A stretch of DNA of 64,000 nt from positions 817,417 through 881,416 of the forward strand of contig JANAVB010009599.1 of assembly GCA_029216955.1 (NCBI GenBank), read 5' to 3'. Positions 54,867 through 64,000 of the stretch are shown one piece after another (within the stretch, counting starts at the first letter, position 1; each line of letters opens with the position of its first letter). The position numbers were made by a program, and so were the translations under genes. The notes beneath the pieces were generated by a model. The model did not search any database. It was not told the DNA's origin and was given only the letters and a program-made list of their open reading frames with translations. This DNA comes from Iris pallida (lineage: Eukaryota > Streptophyta > Magnoliopsida > Asparagales > Iridaceae).

Positions 54867-57647
54867 CCTGCTCCATGCGGCTCAGTCTTCGACCGCCTCT
54901 CCTATGGTCCTGATCTCTCGTACTCCCGAGAAGACATGTCTGACTCTCTCCAGCACTACTTAGACTCTTCCTACTATGTGCCTTCATGCACTAGAGTGAA
55001 GAAGTCTAGGACAGCACGAGCTTGGCAAGCTCGGTCCGCTGATCCGACCTCTGACCATCCGAGCGTTCTACATACTGTTATGCGGGCCTCTGATGGAAAG
55101 TTGTACAGAACCACTCGAGTCCGGCCCCCGGCGGCAAACGGACAGGATGGTTCCCAAAAGTCTTCCAAAATCCAGGGAGCAAGCATGGTCGTTACGGACC
55201 CATCTGACTTGCGTGAGGCTATCCTCCACAAACGCAATGAAAGAGAAGGGGCCTCGGGGTGCAAAGAGTCCTCCCACGGACGTCACTGCACCCAAGTCAT
55301 CGTCAACTGCTGTTGCAATAACACGACGGTACGAGAAGATCGGCAGTCCATCTTCCAAAGACTGCAACAACCATGTTCAGAGGATGAGGCACCTCCCGTC
55401 GTCTCCTGTAACTCTGCTCAGAAAATCCCCACCGATGGGAGAAGGAAGAAGACAAATGTTTCCAGCCCAAAGATTTTAACCACTATGACTAAGAGACTGT
55501 CGTCTAAACGGGTGCCCACCACCGGAGTTTTCCAAGGTACCCGTTCAAAGATGAAATCTGCTACATTGGGAGATTCATCATCCACATCACTAGGGGTTGC
55601 TGGAACTGGGGGTAGCACTCCTCCGAACCTCTACGACAACCCGATGTTCCAAGAAGACGAGCTGGAGGAAACAACTCTCCCATCAGATGCAGCAAATCCC
55701 GACGTCCCCGAGGACGTCCACAATTCCCAAGACGAGGCAAACTCGGAAGCTGGGGGTACTGTTCCTTCCGAGTCCGAACCAGATGAAGACATTCCCACAT
55801 ACCCCGATGACTTCTCGTTATAGGGGTATGATTCGGAGTATACGTCATCCACCGTCCCTTCTACTTCTACTTATGTCAGGACGACATTCATGACAAACGA
55901 CGAACATGATGGTCCCAGTGATCGCCAATGCATCGACACTCTGGAGGCCATACTGCGCACTTTGGTAAAATCCGTTGACGAGATCAAAGCAGCCCTCCCT
56001 ACTCTGCAAGGAAGGATGCCTGGCCAAACAAATTTGGGCCCCGCGGTCAATGCAGACTCAAACTCAACGGCACCAAACCCGGGCAATATTCCTTCTGAAA
56101 TGTCGGCTCCTACCACTGCAGACGAAGCCAGGGTGGCAAGAAGAGAGGTCCAGGAGCTCCGGGCCATGTTTCACGCCCGGGAAAACTGCCAAGACCTCAG
56201 GATAAGACAACCGTATCCCGCTGCGTGGAGAGATGTTCCCTTCCCACCAAAGTATAAACTATTCTACATCAATCCATATGATGGGAAGACCTCCGTAAGT
56301 CGGTGCATCACTTACTTCGAGGTCACCACCGACCATTTGCTCCATGACGATGCCATCCTTATACGACTATTCATTGGGGCATTGGAAGGGGTCGCCTTCG
56401 ACTGGTATCGCAACCTGCCAGACAACTGCATCCACTCCTTCGCCAGCTTCAAGCGCATGTTCTTGGAGAGATTCTACGAAGTAGAACAGGACGTCACAAT
56501 GTCCACCCTCATGGACGTCGTTCAAGGGGAGAAAGAGCTGACAAAGAACTATATTGAGCGGTTTTGCCAAACTGCCATAAAATTGCCGTCCGGTAATCCG
56601 GATTCCTCCTTAATTGAAATTTGCCAAAAGAGACTGCTTCCAACAATTAGCCTCTAGATGGGTGAAAGTTAATTCAAGGACTGGAAGACGTTTATTATCA
56701 TTGCCACTAGCGCCGAAGAATGGTTGAAGAAGGCTCGCCAACTAGGATTGCACATCTAAGAGGGAGAGGACAAGGGCAGACGTCCTAATGCCAACAACAA
56801 CAATAGTGGTAACTTCTCCAACAATCAGGACAACAAGGGCAAGCAGGCTATGGTGGCCGACACAGCACAGAAACCTGAGTCAAAACCGGCAGACAAACAA
56901 TGGCCACAAATGACCTACTCTTTCGAAGACGGCCACGTCAAGCCCATCTTGGACATTCTCATACAAGGAGACAGAATTCAGCTCCCTCCGCCAAGACGGG
57001 AACCTCGGCCGGCAGAAATAGAGAGCCCAAAGTACTGCCATTACCACCGCTACGTCCACCATGCTACACACGACTGCTACCAACTGAAATGATACATCCA
57101 ACATCTCATCGATTCGAACGCTCTGGCCATTGATTTCGAAGAGATAACCGTGGTAGACAATATGGTGTCAGTACAATTTGGCAGCTTTCCTCCAACAAAA
57201 ACTCGAGACGGTGTGGTCCCCATCCCTCTGGCGACAATAGAGATTGCTAATCTTCCACCTTCCCGAGATTAGGCTGCTAGTCTAGTGCCCCTCACCACAT
57301 CATGGGGGAAGGTCATGTGGGTCCATCCGGACCTGGTACTCGAGGTTACTCAATCCACACCACCTTCCATTCGCAAGAAGAAGAGTGGAAAAGTCAGATT
57401 CTGTCGCACAATCTCGATAGATATCGAAGAAGCCACAGCTGTCGTCACTCGGTCTGGGGCACAATCCCAGCCTTCGACTGATAACTCGATTGAAGATCAT
57501 CAGCCAGCTACTGCTGACGCTCCGGGACCTTCTCAGCCTCCGACGACCGACAAGCCTAGGCCGAAGGAGACTCGCTTTGACAAATCCCTCCGGAAAGAGG
57601 CACCTCAAGGGCTAGAGAGGCCCTACAACTTCGACATCTTGGCATAA

Positions 57648-58706
57648 TTGGCCAACACACCAGCCAAATTGTCATTATACGAGCTCCTGAGACTCTCAAA
57701 GGATGTTCGCGCGGCTTTGAGCGATGCACTCCAGAATGCCGACGCCTATCTGGCTCAGGTCAACCTCACGGGGGAAAGCCCGCCTGCAGATCTCCAAGAC
57801 ATCGCTTACACGGGAGTAATACCCAACATTGTCTTCACTCCGCAGGATATGCTCATCAAAACCAACCTGCACAATCGTCCGTTATATTATACTGGATACA
57901 TTGGCAACGTAAAGGTGGATAGGATGCACATTGATCCTGGTTCTTCCATAAGCATCATCCCGAAGGGTCTGTTACATCATCTCCGCATTCCTATGCAACG
58001 CCTGACGCCAACAAGCACCGCCATCAGCGGTTTCATTTCGGGCAGGAGCTACCCAATTGGAAAGATTCGCTTGAAGTGCCAAATTGGCGATCTTCACTCA
58101 GAAGTAACCTGTTACGTCATAGACGCAGATACATCCTACAACATCCTCTTAGGGCACCCTTGGATACATGATTATATGATTGTGCTTTCCACACTGCACC
58201 AGTGCTTCAAGTATGTCGATAAACACGGCTTCGTGAGGATAGAATTTGCCGACATCGATCCCTTCAAAGGGGTCGAATCCTACTACTCCGACTCCTGCCT
58301 ATACAAAAAGTCGAAGAGGCACCTTGGTGAAGGAGATGTGCAAGCTCGTACCGAGACAGCCACAGGATCAGAAGGACCTCTGACGATCCACCTCCAAGCT
58401 CGCAAACCTGGCAAGTCCGTACCCCTTACAGCCACTCTGCATAAGGATGCAATCAGCCTCTCAGCACAAGAAGAGCAAATGATAATCCGGCTGCCAAGGT
58501 CTGGCCAAGCGCCAAGACCCACAACGGAGCCACTGACAATCAGGCTGCCTAGAGTCGGCCAACCACAAATGAAGAAGCTCAACCCCTCCGACAAGCCAAT
58601 GACGATACGCCTTCCCAAGAAGAATCGTCACCCCGATGCAAGGTCTGGGCTTCTAGCGAGCCAACAACTCCCCGCCAGCATCGAGTACCAAACTGGGGGT
58701 CGCTAG
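57648..58706 (+). pseudogene. pol: E2 aspartic protease and repeat-bearing linker, copy B
   Basis: One open frame of 352 codons. PLYYTGYIGNVKVDRMHIDPGSS with the catalytic Asp kept, CYVIDADTSYNILLGHPW, then IIRLPRSGQ, LTIRLPRVGQ, MTIRLPKKN modules. The protease itself looks undamaged apart from LLGHP for LLGRP. Confidence 0.87.
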
Positions 58707-59640
58707 TTTGCCAACGACTCCACGTTCTGCTCCACCGGCAGAACCCCTGACGATCAAACTGCCCAGGTTATCCTTTCAGTCTTCATTTATACAGGGGTGG
58801 CCGAAGAAGAACCGGAGCTAGCCAAGTATGTGGCTGCCCACAGTGATGTTCCCTCCGTAGATGATGTAATCCCGCTAGAAAAGATACCTTAGTTCATCAA
58901 TAAAGGGCTATCTTTGAACTACCTCGAGCTTAATAAGCTTTGTATAATGTATGCTATGGAACACGGTATAGGCACTCACCTACACACACAGGTGACAAAT
59001 GTTTACACCGCAAATTAGCTTACTCCAGTGGAAGATGCTTACCGTATAATCGAGGGAGGGGACCATCCAATCATCTTCGGCCGAAAGGACGACCCACAAT
59101 ACTTCACCATAGAGAAGGTCGATCTTGAATCAGATGCCGAAAGACTGCCTCTGTATCTTTATAGCCCCCAATCTAAATACCTCATGCAAAAACAGGGGTA
59201 TGATCTGGAGACTACGCCAGGCTTGAACTATGGCACTGGGCGACGATTACCTTTAAAGCCACCAGTCCTGGTTGGCAAACCACGGGACTACTACAGCAAG
59301 ACCCGATGTGGATTAGGATATGTTACGCCCGCAATGACCCCTGAAAGTTCAGATGAGGAATACGACTGGCATTCACATTCAACTGGGTCACCAACTTCTG
59401 ATTCAGATACCAGCATCGGAGACGTATTCAGACAAGTCCTGTCAGTCAACATGGCATTCGTCGATGCTTACGAAGAAGATGACGACATTCCTGAAATCCT
59501 CGAGTTAGAGCCGTGGGCCTAACAGCTGGACGCACAATACGAAAAGCAGTTCGAACAAAGAGAACCTCCTACTGAAGATGATGTTATACTGGTCGACCTC
59601 GGTAGCGAATCTTCTCCAAAACCAATCTTCGTCAGTAAAG
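58707..59640 (+). pseudogene. pol: E2 protease-RT linker, copy B
   Basis: Broken up to 59027, then open 59028-59522 (YRIIEGGDHPIIFGRKDD, GYDLETTPGLNY, TPAMTPESS), TAA 59520-59522 shared with copy A. Confidence 0.75.
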
Positions 59641-61060
59641 GCTTGATAGACGAAGAGCGAGAATTGCTACTGGAACTTGTCAAAGAATATATTGATGTGT
59701 TCGCCTGGAGCTATGAAGACATACCGGGGTTAAATCCCAATATTGCTCTTCATAAACTCAACATTCGGCCAGATGCAAAGCCAGTCAAACAACAACAACG
59801 ACCCTTCCGCCCAGGCATCATGGATACAATCGAAGCCGAAGTCAACAAACTCATAGCCAGCGGCTTCATACGCGAGGAGCAACATCCAGACTGGGTCGCC
59901 AACATAGTACCGGTCCTCAAGAAGAATGGAAAGATTCGAATCTGCATCGACTTTCGCAATCTGAATGAGGCATGTCGCAAAGATGAATTCCCCCTCCCTA
60001 TCACAGACATCATGATCGACAACACATGCGGCTTCGAACGCATGTCATTCATGGATGGTTTTTCGGGGTACAACCAAATCAAGATGTCCCCTGACGACGA
60101 AAAGCATACATCATTTCGAACACCAATTGGCACATACTGCTACACAGTCATGCCTTTCGGTTTAAAGAATGCTGGCGCCACATATCAAAGAGCTATGAGT
60201 ATTATTTTCAGGGATCACTTGCACAAGACCGTGGAGTGCTATGTTGATGATATCGTCGTCAAGAGTCGCTATAAGGGAGACCATCTCCAGGATCTGAGGA
60301 CGGTATTCGACCTGATACGAGCAAACAACCTAAAGATGAATCCTACAAAATCCTTCTTGGGCGTATCAAGCGGAAAGTTCTTGGGTTTCATCATCACCTT
60401 CCAGGGTATCCACGTAGACCCTGAGAAGACGAAGGCAATCATGGAGATGGGTCCCCCAAGAAATCTTCGAGAACTTCGAGGCCTCCAAGGGAGGTTAGCT
60501 TACATCAGGAGGTTCATTTCCAACCTCTTCGGGCGTTGTCAGCCATTCACCCATCTCATGAAGAAGGGCGTCTCATTCATATGGGATGAAGAATATTAGC
60601 GTGCCTTCGACGGCATCAAAGAATATTTGTCGAACCCTCCAGTCCTGGTGGCCCCGGTTGCTGGAAAACTATTCATGCTCTATGTACGGGCAATGGAGCA
60701 TTCCCTCGACGCTCTGCTGGCACAAAACAATGATGCAGGCCATGAACAAGCTATATATTACCTCAGTCGAATGATGATCGGACCAGAGCACCGATATACC
60801 GCTGTGAAGAAAGAATGCCTCGCCCTGGTGTTCGCCATTCAAAAGACGCGGTACTATGTCACAGGACAAGCCATACATGTGATCTCACGGGTCAACCCTC
60901 TCAGGGTCCTCATGACTAAACCAGGGGCACTCATCTCTCGCCTTGCTACTTGGGCCATATTACTGTCCCCCTACCACATGATCTTTATCCCATAAAAGGC
61001 TGTTAAAGGTCAAGCCCTGGCAGACTTTTTGGCAGTCCACCCAGGCTCGGAGTCATCTAG
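59641..61060 (+). pseudogene. pol: E2 reverse transcriptase (open) and Ty3-type RNase H, copy B
   Basis: RT is open from 59643 to TAG 60597-60599: KEYIDVFAWSYEDIPGLNP, HPDWVANIVPVLKKNG, ICIDFRNLNEACRKDE, MSFMDGFSGYNQIKM (catalytic Asp), PFGLKNAGATYQRAM, YVDDIVVKS (about 60242), FLGFIITFQGI, LRGLQGRLAYIRRF. All seven RT blocks are recognisable, making this the best-preserved pol segment in the window. RNase H follows (MLYVRAMEHSLDALLAQ, HRYTAVKKECLALVF) and is stopped by TAA 60993-60995, private to copy B (CAA in A). Confidence 0.9.
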
Positions 61061-61540
61061 AATATATGAAGGAATCCCAGATGAGGTTGCCGATTCGTAT
61101 GCAACCTCTCACGACGATATATGGCAAATGTTTTTTGACGGTGCCTCAAGGACCGGACCTAAGGGCAACATCATCGTCGGAGTTGGGGTGGTGCTGGTTT
61201 CTCCTTCTGGATTGGTGATCAATCGCACTTACTCCCTCACAGAACCCTGCTCTAACAATGTGGCCGAGTACGACGCTTTGGTCATTGGCCTCCAACATGC
61301 AAGAGAGCTGGGGGTAGAATATCTTGAAGCATACGACGATTCACAGTTAATCGTCAATCAGATCCAGGGTTCATACGAAGTCCGCCATGAAGACATGATC
61401 CCCTATCACCAAATAGCGATCGACATCATCTCGTCGTTCGAGGGATTCTTCATCGAACACGTTCCCAGACTCCAAAATATCGAAGCCGACGCCCTAGCAG
61501 GCCTTGCCGCTTCCCTAGCAGTGCCAAATCATACTCATCA
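61061..61540 (+). pseudogene. pol: E2 aRNase H, copy B
   Basis: Open here: WQMFFDGASRTGPKGN, CSNNVAEYDALVIGL, LEAYDDSQLIVNQIQG, HVPRLQNIEADALAGLAASLAVP. The TAA of copy A is CAA here. Confidence 0.88.
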
Positions 61541-62208
61541 TTCGGTGGATATGATAGGCCATAAACTGGTCAGTTCCAAGAACAATGTTCAATTTGTGGC
61601 GAGTTATTCCGCTCATACGATCGACGATGTCCCAGACTGGAGTCAACCATTCATTGACTTCGTAGTTTACGACATTCTGCCCGAGAATCCAAAAGAGGCC
61701 ACCTCTATCAGAAGGCGTTCTCTCAGATTCTTCTACGATATGGAGACGAAAATGCTGTATCGCTGATCCTACGATAGATTATTGCTTCGATGCCTGTCAA
61801 ACGCAGAAGCCAAAGAAGCCATACACGAAGCTCATGACGGTGTCTGCAGGGCCCATCAGCCTGGCCCAAAATTACAAGATCGTCTTCGCCGAATGGGCTA
61901 CTACTGGCCTACGATGGTAGCAGATGCGATAGACTACGCAAGAAAATGCAAAGCCTGCCAAGTCCACACAGACTTCATCCACCAACCATCCAAATTTCTA
62001 CATCCGACGGTAGCATCCTGGCCATTTGAAGCATGGAGAATGGATATCATCGGTCCGATTACTCCACCTTCCTTCCGATGATATTGCTTCATACTCGCAA
62101 TCACAGATTACTTCTCCAAATGGGCGAAAGCTGTTCCGCTTACAGAAGTCAAAACTTCAAATGTGATCAGCTTCCTCGAGCATCACGTCATCTATCGCTT
62201 TGGACTGT
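61541..62208 (+). pseudogene. pol: E2 integrase N-terminal half, copy B
   Basis: DWSQPFIDFVVYDILPENPKEA, TGA 61764-61766, HDGVCRAHQ, CKACQVHTDF, MDIIGPITPP, ITDYFSKWAKAV, HHVIYRFG, then the E3 LTR. Same cut point as copy A. Confidence 0.86.
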
Positions 62209-63201
62209 TGTAGGCCTTTAAAAATGACAGTCACGCTGAGTTGATCAGGACAGAATCAAAAGTCACGCTCAGTTGATCAGGACAATATTTACAAATCATG
62301 CTGAGAAGACAACTCATCATTTGTCAGAGAGTAATTATGACTGACAGCACAACAGTCGAAGAATGTCTCTTCGTATGCCATGTATGCACATAATTCGAGA
62401 GATCACAGCCGTCTATTGCATGATTTTCGAAATCTTCTTCAGCAAGACTCAACCTTCGTCATGTTGGCGTACCAAAAGAGCTTCTTGTCATTTAATGCGA
62501 CTGACAAAAGCAATCACTGTCAGAGATTTTGTGTCAGTCGAGGCACGCCAAATCAAGACAGTTGGCAGTTCTATCCCAAGTCTGCGTGTATTTTGAGTTT
62601 TCCCTCAAATTTGCGTGGATTCTGAAGTTTTTTTCCTCAAGTCTGCGTGGATTCTGAAGTTTTTTTCACCAAGTCTGCGTGGACTCTGAAGTTTTCTTCA
62701 CCAAGTCTGCGTGGATTCTGAAGCTTCCTGCCCCAAGTTTGCATGGATTTTGAAGCTTTCTACCCCGAGTCTGCGTGGATTTCGTCTTCAACAAGTCTGC
62801 GTAGATTTTATCAAATTGGAGTACATAGCAGCCATGCCACTGATCTCTCGCCTGCGTGTCCTGTAACTTGCACACGACTCATGCATGATTGCCATGTGTC
62901 CAACAGTTACAGGCCACGTCCAGTAACTGCTCACAACCTTGCGTATGTTAAATCCTGCGTGATTTTCAACTAAGCACAGGCAGTGAAGACAGTTATTTTT
63001 TCAGTTATTATTTTTGACTCTATAAATAGAGTTCTTTTTCTCATTCATTGGACAGATACATAGTTATCTACTGTCAAAATTTTGAGAGCTTTTCTTCTTC
63101 GCATAGTCCAAGGGATAAAGTGATCGTCTTCTAGATCAGATTCCCACAGTTGTAATTTTTTCAAATACACAATAAATAAAGGAATTTATTTATGGAAAAC
63201 A
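62209..63201 (+). mobile_element. E3 5' LTR (993 bp), copy B
   Basis: Same length and ends as copy A (TGTAGGCC, ATGGAAAACA). TATA CTATAAATAG at 63020-63029. Confidence 0.83.
62574..62810 (+). repeat. 33-bp TCTGCGTGGATT array in the E3 LTR, copy B
   Basis: Seven to eight units as in copy A. Several units that have TGCATGG in one copy have TGCGTGG in the other. Confidence 0.93.
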
Positions 63202-64000
63202 AATTGGCGACTCTGCTGGGGAAAACCATCTCCTCTTCTGAGATGGCAACAACTCAATACGATACTTCGTCAATCGGCTCGACGAAGAAGGTGATGACGA
63301 TCCAATTCGATCAACTCGTCTATGAAGAAATGCAGCGGGCTAAGAGTGGTAAGCCCACTACAGCCTCCATCATCACTGCCAAGTCAAAGGGACACTCTCT
63401 CTATTTCCCTAAGAATCAGTTGGCAGCCAATGGTGAAGTCTCTGCCACAGTGTCTACTCCTAACACTGGCAAGAACTCTACTGCAAGCACGCACACTCTT
63501 GTGCGCTCGAAGATGACAGCAATCAAAGATCACGCTAACAGTACTGGCTCCTTAGCCAAATCTGTTCCAGTGTGTGTCTCCAAAATTAAAAGTCACGCTG
63601 ACAGTTCTGGCTTTTTAGCCAAATCTGTTCCAGCATGCAATTTCAACCTCAAAAGTCACGCTGACAGCACTGGTTCCTTAGCCAAGTCTGTTCCAGTGTG
63701 TAATTCTAAAATCAACAATCACGCTGACAGTATTGGCTCCTTAGCCAAATCTGTTCCAATATGTATTCCCAAAGTCAAAAGTCACGTCAACAGCACTGGT
63801 TCTTTAACCAAGCCTGTTTCAGCGTGTATTTCATCTGAGAAGAATAGCTCTTTAGCTATCTCTTCTTCTTTGCCAAGTTCTACTAGAACTGGGGGTGGTC
63901 TTCCACACAAAGTCCCTTCGAAAAGGAATAACCCTTTAGTTGTTTCTTCTGCTCCTGTAGTTTTTACTTCAGGAACAGCTTTGACTGACAATTTTGTTAG
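63192..64000 (+). CDS. gag: E3 gag N-terminal part, copy B, open to window end
   Basis: ATG 63192 in the LTR end (MENKLATLLGK, translated PBS). The frame appears open to base 64000, including the TTA at the position where copy A has TAA. Contains the conserved start block (MTIQFDQLVYEEMQRAKSG), the 21-residue repeats (SHADSTGSLAKSVPVC) and the Ser-rich region. The core and knuckle lie beyond the window. Whether the element is intact further right is unknown. Confidence 0.8.
   Translation, partial: MENKLATLLGKTISSSEMATTQYDTSSIGSTKKVMTIQFDQLVYEEMQRAKSGKPTTASIITAKSKGHSLYFPKNQLAANGEVSATVSTPNTGKNSTASTHTLVRSKMTAIKDHANSTGSLAKSVPVCVSKIKSHADSSGFLAKSVPACNFNLKSHADSTGSLAKSVPVCNSKINNHADSIGSLAKSVPICIPKVKSHVNSTGSLTKPVSACISSEKNSSLAISSSLPSSTRTGGGLPHKVPSKRNNPLVVSSAPVVFTSGTALTDNFV
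63205..63222 (+). promoter_or_regulatory. Primer binding site of E3, copy B
   Basis: TGGCGACTCTGCTGGGGA, three bases after the LTR end, inside the gag frame. Confidence 0.85.
63530..63830 (+). repeat. 63-bp CACGCTG hairpin repeats in E3 gag, copy B
   Basis: Five units. CAGCGTG of the second unit is CAGCATG here, and the last unit keeps AGCGTG where copy A has AGCGTA. Confidence 0.92.

Larger units (their letters stand above)
54201..57647 (+). pseudogene. gag: E2 gag, copy B
   Basis: ATG 54201. Stop TGA at 54585-54587 (shared), then open through the repeats to 55823 (TAG shared), with the core at 55890-56657 (FPPKYKLFYINPYDGKTS, ALEGVAFDWYRNLP, FLERFYEVEQDV). The knuckle YCHYHRYVHHATHDCY is at about 57032, followed by a TGA; an in-frame TAG near 57270 lies in the tail. 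It ends WVHPDLVLEVTQ...NFDILA and TAA 57645-57647. All the shared stops mean damage predating the duplication. Confidence 0.87.
52969..62208 (+). mobile_element. E2, copy B
   Basis: Same extent as copy A, cut by E3 at 62209. The better preserved of the two: RT is a single open frame. Confidence 0.9.
33561..64000 (+). repeat. Copy B of the ~33.5-kb direct duplication (runs off window)
   Basis: Matches copy A from its first base to about position 30,500 of copy A. The window ends inside E3 gag, so the right edge of the duplication is not seen. Single-base deletions relative to copy A are concentrated in the first 2 kb. Beyond that the two copies are almost collinear and differ mainly by substitutions. 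Confidence 0.97.
62209..64000 (+). mobile_element. E3, copy B (runs off window)
   Basis: LTR, PBS and first 269 codons of gag. Confidence 0.87.

Overview
This window is plant nuclear DNA made almost entirely of decayed LTR retrotransposons. I see no host protein gene, rRNA, tRNA or organelle sequence. The evidence for a flowering plant with a repeat-rich genome is: Ty3/gypsy polyproteins with the dual RNase H of the plant Tat lineage, a PBS of the tRNA-Arg type used by Tat/Ogre elements, an antisense plant-mobile-domain-like gene, a Ty1/copia pol remnant, and plant TATA boxes in the LTRs. The species cannot be read from the window.

Layout. A unit of about 33.5 kb is present twice in direct orientation: copy A (1-33017) and copy B (33561-64000, still incomplete at the window end). 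They meet at a 13-N gap (33018-33030). Each copy contains, in order: (1) the right part of a chromovirus-like LTR ending in GTGACA; (2) E1, a Tat-lineage element without its 5' part: gag C-terminus, protease, RT with an internal deletion, RNase H, second (a)RNase H, integrase, then a large antisense gene, then a 2117-bp 3' LTR; (3) about 1.2 kb of AT-rich sequence without genes and repeat-bearing sequence; (4) a Ty1/copia pol fragment on the minus strand, cut by (5) E2', a 5' LTR, PBS and gag N-terminus of a second Tat family; (6) E2, a same-family insertion into the E2' gag, running from 5' LTR through gag, protease, RT, RNase H and aRNase H to the first half of integrase; (7) E3, a third Tat family inserted into the E2 integrase, with 5' LTR, PBS and gag, cut by the gap (A) or the window end (B). 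No element shows both LTRs, so the other halves of this nest lie outside the window.

How the parts work together. gag and pol of each Tat element run on the + strand from the LTR promoter. In E1 a convergent minus-strand gene lies between integrase and the 3' LTR. It has its own TATA box, two frame-preserving GT-AG introns and a poly(A) signal, and encodes about 1,320 codons (PMD-like region, basic NLS-like stretch, acidic region, coiled coil). Each Tat family carries dense arrays of its own short motif with a shared TGCG core: ATGCGCC in E1, ATGCGGC in E2/E2', and CTGCGTG/CACGCTG in E3. The motifs lie in the LTR and as inverted pairs in transcribed internal sequence. In E2, E2' and E3 the gag ATG lies inside the last 10 bases of the LTR, so the PBS is translated.

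Caveats. All coding regions carry stops or frameshifts. The junction looks technical: copy B has lost about 44 net bases against copy A over the first 1.9 kb next to the gap, but only about 14 over the following 31 kb. True tandem duplication and two haplotypes placed in tandem cannot be told apart from the sequence alone.
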